A DNA stretch of 64,000 bases from NCBI GenBank assembly GCA_037074705.1, contig CM073590.1:53523895-53587894 (forward strand), in the 5' to 3' direction. The notes beneath the pieces are model-generated. The model did no database searches. It was not told the DNA's origin and saw only the letters and a list, made by a program, of their open reading frames with translations. Shown here in pieces: positions 46,369 to 58,134 of this stretch. The number at the start of each line of letters is the position of its first letter. Position 1 is the stretch's first letter. The stretch is from Zhengitettix transpicula (lineage: Eukaryota; Arthropoda; Insecta; Orthoptera; Tetrigidae). A program made the position numbers and the translations under genes.

Positions 46369-48563
46369 TCTTCTAATAAATAAAATTGTATGTATGTTTG
46401 TGTGTATGTTCCGCAGACAAATATAAACACGTGGAGCAAATTCGATCAAATTTTGTACACATGCTCCTTTCAAATTCGCATCGAAAGAATATTTTTCGGG
46501 GTATTCATGATAGTATTTCTCACGATGTTGTTTCTATAAAATTTCATACCCATTTGACATGAAGTGGAGCTCCTTTGAGGTTGGGGGTGCAGGGGCGTTA
46601 CATATAAGTAACACGAAAACAAACGAGATCACCGTCGAATCCGGGCTTATGGAAATCGCTGAGTTTAATTTTAATATTCTACGTGGCGGATAAGTTGTAC
46701 TTTTCCTCTAGGACTGGGACAGGAAGGCGAAAATAATGTTCTGAATACAATCTTAAACACGTGCAGCGAATTCTACCGAATTTCGTACAGATGTTACTTT
46801 GGAAACGATAACACTCTGGATCGGTAAAACACCCCTTTCACCTATTGAGATGGATTCATTTTGAAGACATTTTAAATCTCAGGGAGTATTTTTTATTCTT
46901 TTGACTCTCTTAAGGTACCAGGAGATTTTTTAGACTTTTTCAAGGTGCCGGGAATATTTTTTACTTTCTTAGAGTACCGAGGTTACTTTTGACTCACTCA
47001 AGGTAACAGAAGTATTTTTGTCCTTCTTAGGCTAATGGGAATATTTCTGATTCTCTTCATCTATTGAAAATATATTTGTCTTGCTAAAGGGTCCGGGAGT
47101 ATCATTTTTACTCTTTTAGAGAAGCGAGAGTACTTTTGTGTCTCTGAAGGAATTTTTACTCTCTTAAGGAATTTGAAGTATTAATGACTCCCTTAAGACA
47201 CCGGGAGTATTTTTGACTCGATTATGGTACGGGGACTCTTTTTTATTTCTTAAAGTTATGGAAGTATTTTATACTCTATTAAAGAACAGGAGCTCTTTTT
47301 GACTCTCTTAACATATTGGAAGTATTTTTGCCTTTCATAAGGTACTGTGAGTATTTTTGATTATGTTATCCTACCGGGAGAGTTTATAACTCTCTTAAGG
47401 AATCCAAAATAATTTTGACTATGGTAGGATGCCCATTTAAAGAGTATTATTGACTGTCTTAAGGTATTGCAAATATTTTTAATTTTTTCAAGGTACAGGG
47501 ATTAATTTTAACTCTTAATGATACTGGGAACGCTTTGAACTCTCTCAAGTTCATGAAGAATCTTTGACTCGCATGTTTTAAGATATGGAAAGAATTTTGA
47601 TTCTCTTAAGGTACTGCGAGTATTTTTAATTTCATTTTTACCGGGAATATTTTTGACTCTCTTAAGATATATGAATAATATTTACCTCGCTTAGGGAACA
47701 GGGAATAATAATAATAACGATAGTGTGTGTATCATTGTTGTATTAGGGTAGGGTACCGAATATATTTTTAAGTCTCTTAGGGTACCAAGAATATTTTTGA
47801 CTATCTCAACAGACTGGGAGTAGTTTTGACGAAGATAATATTTGGTATCGAGTGTATTTATGCTTCTATGAAGGTAAAGGGAGTATTTTTGACTTTCTTA
47901 GTGTGTTGACAGTATTTTTAAGTATCTTAAGGTACCGGATGTATTATTGCATCTATTAGGGCACCAGGAATATTTATGACTCGTTATTATAGCAGAATTA
48001 TTTTTGACACTTTTAACATACCTGGAGAATTATTTTCTCTTTTAAAGTACAGGATTATTTTTGATTCTCAAGGTATCGCAAGTAATTTTGATTCACTTAT
48101 GTTACCGGTATTATTTGATACTTTCGTAATATATGGGAAGTAATTTTGACTCTTACAAGTATTTTTTTATTGACTCCAAAGGTAGTGGGAGTATTTTTAA
48201 CTCTCTTAAGGGGCCGATATTGATGTGTTATGAAAGACGTTGAGTATAATTATAACATTCAACATGGTATTTCTTGCTTCTTACGGTTCCGAGAGTATTG
48301 TATTACTCTATTATGGAACGGAGATGGTTTTAAATGTTTTCATTTACAATAAAGTATATTGGACTCTCTTATGTATTTGTGACTGTTTCATGATGTCTTG
48401 GATCAATTAAGATACAGTGTGTCAACATACCGGTTATAATAAAATTAGCATTCCCTCTACATAGGCGAATTAAATCATTGCTTGACTAATAGTGCGATGT
48501 AGGATTAAATACTTTTTGGGGCTTATATAAATAAATACCCGGGCAATGCCGACACATGGCTAG
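46369..48563 (+). mobile_element. Helitron-like element (+ strand copy)
   Basis: It starts A|TCTTCTAATAAATAAAATTG with a TGTATGTTTGTGTGTATG run and ends with a GGC-aat-GCC hairpin, nine bases and CTAG|T at 48560-48563. These are the same terminal rules as E1-E5 in the opposite orientation. The head text CACGTGGAGCAAATTCG parallels the tails of E1-E5. The body is a ~35-bp minisatellite array rather than 281-bp monomers. No coding sequence is present. The decayed copy at 15323-16567 is its closest relative. Confidence 0.65.
46880..48330 (+). repeat. Degenerate ~35-bp minisatellite, ~1.4 kb
   Basis: About 40 worn copies of GACTCTCTTAAGGTACCGGG followed by AGTATTTTT. The palindromes CTTAAG and GGTACC recur throughout. 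Period and sequence drift, so the array is old. Confidence 0.8.
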
Positions 48564-49555
48564 TAATGACATAAAAACAAAACGTAACCAAACGAAAGCA
48601 CCAGGAGAGATTTAATAGCATGTGTTGAATACTGACAGTGCTGAGAGGTTATAAAAGTGTAGACAGAAAAAAAAAATACATTAAAAAAGACCACAAGGCC
48701 ACAGCCAGTTGGATGATAGGAAGTGCAGTGAAGCTTCTGCATATGTGCTCAAGTGCTACAGCACATAAATGAAGAATTACTCTTTCCTAATCTTTATAAT
48801 AATTGTGTCTTAACAGTGTGATTTTAATTAAACTGCCCACCTTGCGGCTTACTCACTCCCGCTAATGCAGACAGCTGGCTATGTCTGTGCTATCCACGGC
48901 TCAGCACCCGATCGCTGTATGTAATGAGAAATGCTGCGCAATATTCCGTTTCAACCCCCCCCCCCCCCGCTCTTCCCCCACGCACACACACAATCTCCGT
49001 AAAAGTCAACAAACTGTCTCCTTTCTGTGCTCAGTCAATGTGCAATCCGCTACTGCCATGTTGAACCATGTTTAGATGTAAGTATTTCTCTCAGTGTCGG
49101 TCAGCACATACAGTAGCACAAACGTGTGGCTCGTTTTTAAAATTATCTGTATTTAAAAATGTACGAAGGAAAAATACTAATAAAATTGTGCCAACTTGGT
49201 TCTAAGTTTTTCTGCTCTTAAAAAATGGAATACTGTTACATATTATATAAACAGTATTAGAAATGTAGCATATTCCGAGTGCAATGAAATGAGAGAAAAT
49301 TCATTAAACACTTTTTCCTGAAAAAAATTCTGATTGAGTACGTAGTATATCAGCCGATAGTAGCTCACAGGATTGAAATGTATTTGCGACGTTTTAAGTT
49401 GACACGTTAATGAAACATCATATAATTATAAACAAAGGGATACCATAGCTGGTAAGGCGGCTAGATCCTTATCTCCTACCCCCCTCAGAGTTATGAATCA
49501 AAGGTACATGGAAATTTGAATGAGTAACCACAGATGAAAGAGCAGTTAACGATGA
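48564..49555. other. Gap with poly-C tract
   Basis: A run of 14 C lies at 48955-48968, followed by (CA)n. A GC-richer patch at 48840-49075 has a 64-codon frame without motifs. Nothing else was recognised. Confidence 0.45.
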
Positions 49556-49559
49556 AAAT

Positions 49560-50206
49560 TAACACTAATCGACGCAGACGACACAACCGCGTTAGAATTG
49601 CCACAATCTCAAAAACTAACATGTCTGATTTTTACAGATACTGGTGCAGATATATCTATAATACCTCGAATGGTGTCGCACAAAAGTAATCACGAAACTG
49701 TTAGCAAGCTGATGCAGCTAACAATGCTGTTATAAAAACGCATGGCACAGAGCTTTTGAGTTTAAACTTACGACTTTGACGTTCCATTAGTTGGAAATTT
49801 CTAATTGGTGACGTGTCGAAAACTATTATTAGGGCGGATCTACTACGTCATTAGGGAGTTGGGTTGTTGTGGAAAAGATCATCGACGCCAAGTCGTGCAA
49901 GGTGGTTCACAATTTAATACCACTTTGCGCAAGTTTCAACGCCATCTCTTCCAGAAAGGGTAAACACACAATGAGGTTTGTCTTCTTCTAATAACCATTA
50001 GGCATTACATTTTTTTACATTTAGTACGTAAAAGGGACGATAGTTGGAGGAATTGGGGATATTATCCAAGATTGAATTCGGTCATTATACCCGACAGGAA
50101 TCTAATACCACACGTACTAGACGTAACATATCATCTGGGTGAATGAATAATATTTTCCACATTTGACATTAAAAGAGCGTTATCAGATACTCATATCCTC
50201 AAGATA
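49560..50206 (+). pseudogene. Ty3/gypsy pol fragment (protease to RT)
   Basis: FTDTGADISIIPR (from about 49631) is a retroviral-type aspartic protease active site. In other frames THGTELLSLNLRL, FLIGDVSKTIIRADLL and, further on, IIPDRNLIPHVLDVTYHL and FSTFDIKRA match in order the gypsy protease C-terminus and the first RT motifs. Several stops and frame shifts break it. It ends at the left TIR of the mariner at 50209, within the RT region. Confidence 0.75.
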
Positions 50207-50208
50207 TA

Positions 50209-51447
50209 CGAGGATTGTTCGAAAAGTCTACTAAACTTTTATGAAAGTGCGGGAAATTTTTCACTTGCGTGCCATTGTTGGTAAACATGATCTTTTCAAA
50301 GATATTCCTAAAAGTTTTAAACATATGGTAGTCCTAGTTTATTGTTGGCAGCCTTCTGTAGTGTTAGATGTGCAGTCAGGTGGAGGCAATGGAAAAAAAT
50401 TAATTTCGCGTGGTCATTAAACACTTTCATTTGAAGGGTTGGGCAGCTGCACAAATTGAAACCGAATTGGATGAAGTTCATGTGGACTTAGAACCAGCAT
50501 TGAAGACAATTACTTTTGGATTTATGTTTTAAACTAGGTCGCAGAATCACAGAAGATGAAACTCACTCCGGCCGCCCAATTGAGGTCACCACTCAGGAAA
50601 ACATCTAAAAAGTTCACAGTATCGTAATGGAATATCGCAGACTAAAAGTGCGTAAGGTAGCTGATACTGTATGCTTCTCAACCGATCGAGTGCATTTTAG
50701 CCTCCATGAAAAACTGGTCATGAAAAATCTTTGGCGCGATGGGATCCGCGACTGTTGACAATGGACCGAAAACGGATTCGGAAAAACAATTCAACGCAGA
50801 ATCTAGCAATGTTTAGGCCTAACCAACAATACATTTTGCGCAGATTCGTAACCGCCGATGAAACTTGGATCCATCACTACGCTCCAGAGACCAAAAACAA
50901 TAAAAACAATTGACAAAAACTGGTGAAAGTGCACCGAAAAAGTCGAAGACCTTTTTGTCTGCTGGCAAGTTGATGGCACTGTCGTTTGGTATTCTCAGAG
51001 TATAATATTCGTAGATTTCTTGGGAAAGGGCACAACCATAACTGGGCTCAATTATGCAGCTCTGTTGGATCGTTTGAAACAGGAGCTTTTTGAGATACGA
51101 CCAAGATTGGCGCGCAAGAAAGTCCTGCTTGAACAGAACAATGCGCATACAGCAGCAGTCTCAATGGCGAAAGTGTACGAGTTTGGATTAGAATTGGTTT
51201 CTCATCCACCCTATTCACCAGACCTAGAAACAAGTGACTTGAAAATTTGGCTTGCAGGGAAGAATAAAGAAGTGATCGGGGCCGTGACGGAGTTTGACAA
51301 GACCTGTTTTTGTTATGGGTTGAAAAATTGGAAACTCGTTGGGCCAAGAGTATAGCCAAGGAAGGGGACTATGTTGAGAAATAAAGTACGTTTTCTAAAA
51401 AAAAAAATTATTGTTATATTTTTATCAGACTTATCAAACAACCCTCG
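50209..51447 (+). mobile_element. Mariner element with TIRs, transposase dead
   Basis: The ends CGAGGATTGTTCGAAAAGTC and, on the other strand, CGAGGGTTGTTTGATAAGTC are inverted repeats with TA on both outer sides (50207-50208, 51448-51449). The 1239-bp length is normal for mariner. The transposase frame starts near 50389 but meets a stop after four codons, and further shifts follow. Visible motifs are SGRPIEV, ADETWIHHY (first catalytic D), LLEQNNAHTA (where HQDNA is usual, so the second D is N) and PPYSPDLETSD (third D). It cannot be active. Confidence 0.85.
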
Positions 51448-51449
51448 TA

Positions 51450-51860
51450 CCCTTGGTGGCTAAGGCTGTGTGAGTACGGGCGTTGTCATGCAACAAGTAC
51501 ACTCCTCTCGTCAGCATTCTGCTCCTTTTGTTTTGAATATTTTTAGGGTCTCACAATATCGTTATGAATTGATGGACTTCCCTCAGGCATAAATGCTACC
51601 AAAATGATGCCTTTCGGCTCCAAAACACTGAGGACATGATCTTTTTGCCCGAAATTGTTGTTTTAAATTTTTTGGCATATGCGGAATTGGTGTGACGACT
51701 GTCTTTTTGGTTCAGGCGTGTAATGTGCCACCCACGTTTCATCTCCAGTCACAATGGAGCTCAGAAAATCCTCACCTTCCACGAGTAGGAGGCGGATCAC
51801 AGCACGTGGCTCGCACTTTGCTTTCACGCAACTGGACACTACAACGTGAATTTACGTATT
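51450..51860 (-). pseudogene. Second mariner transposase fragment
   Basis: On the - strand EDFLSSIVTGDETWVAHYTP (first catalytic D near 51743) is followed by PKGIILVAFMPEG-like text and SVYLLHDNARTHTALATKG (second D) close to the junction with the + strand mariner. It belongs to a different mariner lineage (LLHDNA rather than HQDNA type). Frame shifts are present. The third-D region is missing where the other mariner begins. Confidence 0.7.
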
Positions 51861-52069
51861 ACGGTGTTTCTGCGATTATCGCTCTGTCAGGAGATCCCCC
51901 TCTACACTTTTTTATAATCCACATTGTTTCCCATTATATTTATTGAATTCTATCTGTTATCGTTGTATTTATAAAAATATTCTAAAAATTTATGATTACT
52001 TTTTAAAGTATTTTAACAATATATGTTTTGAAATGAAGTGAAAAAATTTACGTCTGATTGAAAATAATT

Positions 52070-52215
52070 AATAAGAAAGATATCCAATTCAGACAAAATA
52101 AGTGATAATATAAATATCACACAACGCTTCTGGGATGCTTGTCCCTTTTATCAGGTGCGAAGAAGAGCCTAGAGCAACACAACTGCACTCGTCAGTTGAC
52201 AAAACTAAACGCTTT
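52070..52215 (-). mobile_element. Penelope-type 3'-end repeat (family e)
   Basis: Reverse complement has CCTGATAAAAGGGACAAG, CATCCCAGAAGCG and TTGTGTGATATTTATATT, the family e module with a GGGA/TCCC stem. Confidence 0.55.
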
Positions 52216-53138
52216 TGAGTTTGGTAGGGCAAATGGCAAATCAGTTCACCTTTACATTAATTGAAAGATTTCTTGAGACTTTAAATTTTTTTAAAAAAAT
52301 AGTTGTGTGGACATGTAAAGCGGGTACACGTGTTATGACCATGCTACAATTCAAGAATTTTTCTAGTTGCCATTATGAAAAAAAAAAATTTTAAAAAAAA
52401 AATTGTGTCCGGGCTAATGGACTATAATAAAAAATATAGTCATTCCTCATGAAAATAGTTGTTGATCGCAAAAACCTGGTTGTATGAGAAATATTAACGG
52501 TACATATTAGGTAGCCCTTTTTTGAATACTGATTCCATGTATCGAATTAGTTAACTCAAAATAAGGGTAGACCCCTATGGCCAGATTAGGAACATGGCCG
52601 TAATACGGTCATCCACACGGTGCAATTCCGAATATGGAAGCAGAAACACGCAACCTTAAAAATACATTATCTATGGCATATTCAGGCGGATAATTTTACC
52701 TCATAGTTATTTAAAACTTTTAAATCTGCTCAAACTAACATGCACAATCAATAGATGCACGACGCACTAAAGTAAATGGTCATAAAACCAAACAAAAAAT
52801 TATGATATATATTTGACTGTTTTTGCCTGCTTTAACTAAAGTGTTGAAACGAGAGCATTTTTATTTTTGGAGCTATAAAAACGATAGTGTTATAAGTAAC
52901 AAATTCCGCTGGAAGCTATAAAATAATATAAGTATCGTAGAAACGATAAGAAGAAAGTACAAGGAGTAATTTCAAAGTGTTCATATAAAATTAGATAAAT
53001 AAATAGCCAAAGTTGAAGCAATGTTTATTGCAGATTCGTGAAAGTATCCCTAAGGCCGATTAAGCTTGCTTGACTATATAATATTTGAACCCAAACTTAC
53101 TTTTGACACCAAGAAATAATAGTATTAAATGTAGTATT
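52216..53138. other. AT-rich gap
   Basis: Poly-A/T runs lie near 52378-52402. No gene or shared repeat was recognised. Confidence 0.5.
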
Positions 53139-53139
53139 A

Positions 53140-53330
53140 TTATTTTAATTACCAAGGCAGTCAATGACTACTTTCTTCGACGTCTCCCAGGTAACTAAAC
53201 CTGACTATGCAGTGAGGGGAAACACCTATTGATCACATCTACTCCTGGAATAAATTTCCAACTCAAGACCGTTGCTTGGTCGATAGACGGAGCACGAACA
53301 GAATTGAAACTAGCTTATTCAAGATCAAAT
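53140..53330 (-). repeat. Probable tRNA-derived SINE
   Basis: On the - strand GTGCTCCGTCTATCGACCAA and CGGTCTTGAGTTGGAAAT resemble worn A/B-box regions, followed by GGGAGACGTCGAAGAAAG and TAGTCATTGACTGCC, a body style common to insect SINEs. No second copy is in the window. Confidence 0.4.
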
Positions 53331-53960
53331 TTATTACGTACAGGAACCAGTATATAAAGAGATTAACACAGATTTGGGGAATAAAACTATTGCGTAGAAC
53401 ACATCACATGCTAATTACTTTTATGAAGCAGAGGTGTGGATTAAAGAACGAATAAAGTTATATCGCGCGTTTGTTTTCACCGAACTCGCTAAAAACACAA
53501 AACGCATACGAACTATAACTGAACGAAACAACTACAGGCATGAAGAACCAAATTATTATGTAGGCCAATAACTTACCGCATGCAAAAAAAAATTATTATG
53601 CTGATGAGTCCAATAAGACCGACTAAAGTTACGACGTAATATATGAAGTGTAATGTTTTAAGACCTCCATAAAACTCGAATAATTATTTGGCGTTAGGTT
53701 GAATAATGCTGATAACAAGTGTTGATAACATATTGTATTAGTGCAACTGTTGGGCCGACTGAAATTATAACCAAGACCAAAGATATACTACGTGAATAGC
53801 AGCCGACTTTAATTTTAAAAATACAGACGCTCTTCGTTTTAATGTCATTCAACAGATGTTTTGCCTTTGTCAGTATTCAACATAAAGTGTACGCACAAAA
53901 CTTCAGTAATAAATTGTATATCCAGATTTGTTGACAATTTTTAGAACCGATCACACCGAA
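53331..53960 (+). other. Probable upstream/5' UTR region of the Ski2 gene
   Basis: No TATA box or initiator can be fixed with confidence. If the proposed first exon is right, transcription starts somewhere here. A CTGATGAGTCC at 53599 was considered as a ribozyme core and set aside. Confidence 0.3.
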
Positions 53961-53987
53961 ATGCCGGTAAAGGAAGCAAGTGTTACG
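53961..53987 (+). CDS. SKIV2L: Proposed first coding exon of Ski2
   Basis: ATGCCGGTAAAGGAAGCAAG and seven more bases encode MPVKEASVT and are followed at once by a strong donor, GTAAGAAT. The exon ends in phase 0, exactly what the secure exon at 60626 requires. CCGAA before the ATG is an acceptable insect start context. Joined, the protein would start MPVKEASVT-LPFGPPPVLP, a short leader before the PPPVLP block, fitting the short N-terminus I expect for insect Ski2. The implied intron is 6.6 kb. No other short exon was found to compete, but such exons are easily missed. Confidence 0.5.
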
Positions 53988-55345
53988 GTAAGAATTTATG
54001 TTAGACTTTAATAGACTTTCCTTATATTATTTTGTCACTAATCTGAAGATATGTTTTCATGAGCATGTTAATTGAACATTAAATTTATAAGGAGAATTAA
54101 CTCCAGGTTAAAATGTAACCTTAAACTATACAAATATACATAGTTATTACAGGAAAATGTCATATTATACATTACTAATAAAATAAGTTATCCAATGAAC
54201 TGTATTTATATGAATATTTATGTTCGGTTATATTCTGATATTTTATTATCTTTGTTTAAGATAATTGAAAAAAAAATGAAAAAATGCCAAACTTGTAGCA
54301 CTTTATGTTCACATCAAAACTAAATGCAGTAAAAGAGTCTGTAGTTCTTAATTCTTTAGACCAATCCTAGAATAATATATTGAATTAGTGATTTGAAAAT
54401 ATATACAAAAGATGCATAATACACTATTGTGGCCACATTTAAGTTCAAGATAAAATAACCAAACAAAATTTGATTTTTAATGAAAGTATTGTATAAAATG
54501 GGATACAAGTGCTCATTACTGTGAACTGTTTGTATTTTATACTTTCCAGTCCATTCTCATTATTCAGTAGTATATCCTCCACTATCGGCCAATAATTTGT
54601 TATTCTAATTATGAAACAAATGTAGTTAAGAAATAATGTATTTACTGAAAATTCAAATGATAATATAAGTTACACTAGGACATCTCCCAATATTTTCCCA
54701 TTACATAGATACTATCATTATAAATTGACTTCAAACTACCTTTAATTAAGTCTGGCAAAATTGTTTGATATCTAGAAGTAATATATATTTTGCATTTAGA
54801 TTGTGGTGGCACAGTTTATATTTTAAAAATTTTTGAACTTTTTGTTCATTGCAATTTTTTGAATTCAATTCATTTTTTATCATAAATGCATTACTAGAAT
54901 GTTACTTAATTTTTCTTTTAGTAAAATATTAACTTTCTTTGAATACATACTTCACCCTACATAAAAATTGTCTGAGTTAAGGTGCAGCATACTTATTTAA
55001 GTAGAATTAAGAACCAAATAAATTACAATATATTTTCAGTCTAGTAAATAAGAAATTTTAATTCCATTTTTCTTTAAACTAAGGGAATGAAATGCTAATA
55101 TGCTGCATTGAGGGACTTTAAAACATACTTCATCATCTTTCACATTAACTAGGTTATGGAAGACGAGGTCTCTGGTCTTCTGTTGAATGACCTGTTCATG
55201 GGACACTGGAACAGGACCACCTAAATTCCATTTCCATGGAAACCTTTAACCTGGTTCCAGTTATTTGATGATACCTTCATGCTATGAACCCTTGAGCCAT
55301 GTTCCCTATCCAAATATAATCAAAACCTAAATAAGAAATATTTGA
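53988..55345 (+). other. Ski2 intron 1, left part
   Basis: AT-rich intron sequence without recognised repeats or conserved elements. Confidence 0.4.
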
Positions 55346-55349
55346 TTTA

Positions 55350-56245
55350 GTTCACATATTACGACTTCCTGACAAATGTCGCCCATCATCTGCCTTGATG
55401 TTGACATACACCTCAGCTCTGGCCTAGCCAACACATCCATCCACATCAAACCTTCTGTAACCTTACAACACTTCCACTGTACAAGTTGTTACTGTGACCC
55501 CACCGAACACTCCCTCCAGTACAGTCTAGCACTTATGGAAGCTCTCATTTGCTCTACCTAAAATAGTCGGGTCACCTACACCAATCCTCAACACCTTTCT
55601 AAATAGAAATTACCCTGCAGACTTCCTTTAAAAACAGATTTCATGTGCCCTGTCCATAGTACAACACCCATAACCATATAGACCAAAATAATAAATGTAG
55701 TCTACCCGTCACCACAAACTAGCCCCTGGACATTAGAAAATCAGTTTCATTCTCACCCTGATACAAAATACATTCTCCCCACAATCTTCCCCATCTGCCC
55801 ACTGTTGTGATATAACATCTCCCAACCTCCAAAACATATTCATCCACCCTTGTGACCCACACATCCACATCCCACCACTGGGTTGCCATCCCTTCAATTA
55901 GAACCGGAGCCATGCCTACCCTATCCCTCAACCCACTACAATGCTCCAGAATCCCACCAAGAAAGTAAGTATGAAATTAAGGAAAATATTAACTGTTTCC
56001 TTCTGTGTCATTTACCAATTAAATTTCAGACCCTGCCTTGCATTTTATATCACCCAAACCAAAAGATCTATTCATGAACTCAACACTAACAACCGCAGCA
56101 CATAAAGTTTCATAAACACAATTTCCAATAGCTGCTGCCAGTGTTTCACACTAAACCTCCTAAAAGCCCTACCTCCGAATTCATCAGAGGTTGAACTTCA
56201 CCTGTGTGAACGCTCCTTTCATCATGTCCTACAGCCCAGGTAAAG
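55350..56245 (+). pseudogene. Old, C-rich retroelement remnant, possibly Penelope-like
   Basis: The + strand is rich in CACC/ACAAC, as in decayed coding DNA. Near 56040 a frame reads CILYITQTKRSIHELN, close to the YIGQT-R-S-H segment of GIY-YIG endonucleases in Penelope-like elements, with G lost. No other domain could be placed, so the family assignment is tentative. Confidence 0.3.
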
Positions 56246-56399
56246 CCCTGTGCATGTGAGTGTATATGATTATGTATATGTATGTGGATTAACATGTATG
56301 TGTGTGCACGTGTATGTGCATGTTCTGGTGTTTACATGCATGAATTTGTGTGTATGTATACCTGCATATGTACATGTATGCATAGGTGTGTGTGTTTCC

Positions 56400-56870
56400 A
56401 GTTCCTATCAGAATCTTTCCTTTAATATAACCTTCCCTTGAGAGAGAATGTAGGAGGCCTGGTGGGATGCCTATTCTTTATGGGTAACAGCTAGCCATGA
56501 AGAAGAGTCTCCAAAAATTTGAAGAACCACCTTCTGTCCCAAGTAGCAACACCATGCTTCAATTTCAGGTAAGCCACCAACTATCTCTCTTTCCTTTCCA
56601 TACAAATATCTTAATTATTTTGGCAATGTCACATTCTTTCTCTATCTCTCTGTCCCTACCATACACACATATATCAATGTTGTACATTGAAAAAATTCAA
56701 CTGATTGATATATATTGGAAATTCTCACTCCACATCAGGCCAGCAAATGAAATGTGCCTTCTTTTCCTGAAGATGGAGGCCTACTTCAAAAACGAAAATT
56801 TCAAGTACTTCCTCATGTCCTTGCTGGCAATGCCAGGCTTCAATTTCAGCTTTATATTTTTAAAATGATT
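56400..56870 (+). repeat. Dispersed repeat, copy 1 of an inverted pair
   Basis: It shares GGTAACAGCTAGCCATG, TTTGAAGAAC and CTTCAATTTCAGGTAAGCC with the reverse complement of 59790-60290. The segment ending in CTTCAATTTCAG occurs twice within this copy (near 56565 and 56845), so the element has an internal repeat. A GT-rich microsatellite precedes it (56250-56400). A donor-like CAG|GTAAGC here belongs to the repeat and is not taken as an exon end. Confidence 0.6.
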
Positions 56871-58131
56871 TACATTTGTCAACAGTTTTTAGTAGGAGTT
56901 TTATGGTGCTTCTGACATGGTCTGGAATTGATATTCATCTCTACTCAAGTGAGAAGATATTTAACAGTGAGGTGATATTTGCCACATAGGAAATAAATAT
57001 AGGATGAGACCCGTGTGCCTTTTATTTTTCTAGTTAGTTTTATTTTCGACAATGTTCTTATGAATCTGTTATAGGTTGAAATCTGTTGCTTAGGAGAACA
57101 GCTTGTGAATTTTATTGAGTATTGGGTCGTGCTGCAGATGTTTCAATTCTTTTGTGTGTGTGTTTTAAGCTCCTAAAATTAATTTGGTTTAATTACAGCT
57201 AATGATGGATGCAGTTTCTCAATCATAGGCATGAGTGGTAGAAATTGTAGTAGGCTTTTCTGCATTTATTCTAGTTCATTGTGGAAGAAAATCCCACGGT
57301 TCTTTTATGTGTATTTGGAATCAGTTTCTCGTAATACTGAAAAGGTCTATGTTGCGAATGGTTGCCACTGTACATTTAATGTCGATTGATGAGCAATTTG
57401 AGGTTGCCATTGTGTAAACCATTCCATCTGGGGTTGCACTTGTGTGAATGTTTGTGTATGTTGTTCGATTGCATGTTATAGGGAGCAAGAAAGTTTAGGC
57501 ACATTTAGGAGTGTTAAATCGTCTGCCTTAACCTGTGGGGCAGATTTTTTTTGCATTATAGAATGCTTGTCAGTAAAATGGCTGGAACGGTTCAGCCTTG
57601 CACTTGACACTTTCACTTTTATCAACACATTTGATTTGCTTCTTCACTCCACGAATATCAAACAGGAACTGGGCGAACACAGTGTAAATAAACTGAGCTC
57701 GAGACATGTTTGCACAGGGCAATTGCTGAATGTGAATAATACCAGCCTATTAGTCAGGAAATTTTATTATAAAAATTTAAAGCAATGCAATTAAACAAAA
57801 CTCAATGTTTCATCCCTTATTGGATGGAACCTATCAGGTGTACATTTCAATTGTTGTGTTTGTTAAAGTATTTAAATTTTATAATAATTTTTTCTAACTA
57901 TTAGACTCGCATTTTTTTTGCATTTATTTAAAAAGAAGTCAGCTTAATATAATTGTTGAGTTGTTAAACTTTCCTAAATAGCCTTGTGCGGGAACAAAGT
58001 GGAAATTTGTTGTTGTACGAGGATGGTGACAGCAAGAGATGGGTCACTGTGGAGTAAGTTATTTCAAATGAATGACTCCTGAGCAGCAGCTCTGAACTAA
58101 GGAGCAAATGACTCCAAAAAGTCATACTGGG
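56871..58131 (+). other. Ski2 intron 1, middle part
   Basis: A 116-codon + frame at 57444-57794 is cysteine- and leucine-rich, without recognisable domain or splice context. It is treated as unsupported. Nothing else was recognised. Confidence 0.4.
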
Positions 58132-58134
58132 TAA

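Noticed and set aside
46880..48330. CRISPR-like array because of regular short repeats
   Set aside because: The genome is eukaryotic. The repeats are degenerate and contiguous with no distinct spacers, and lie inside Helitron-like ends.
53598..53640. CTGATGAGTCC followed by a short stem, a possible hammerhead ribozyme
   Set aside because: The core start fits, but the required GAAA after stem II is GACTAAAG, and no convincing stems I and III were seen.
56497..56570. ORF ending at CAG|GTAAGC that looks like a Ski2 exon
   Set aside because: The same segment recurs within the repeat family at 56845, 59830 and 60150, so the splice-like signal belongs to the repeat.
57444..57794. 116-codon ORF inside Ski2 intron 1
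   Set aside because: No recognisable domain, no splice or promoter support, and unremarkable codon use.
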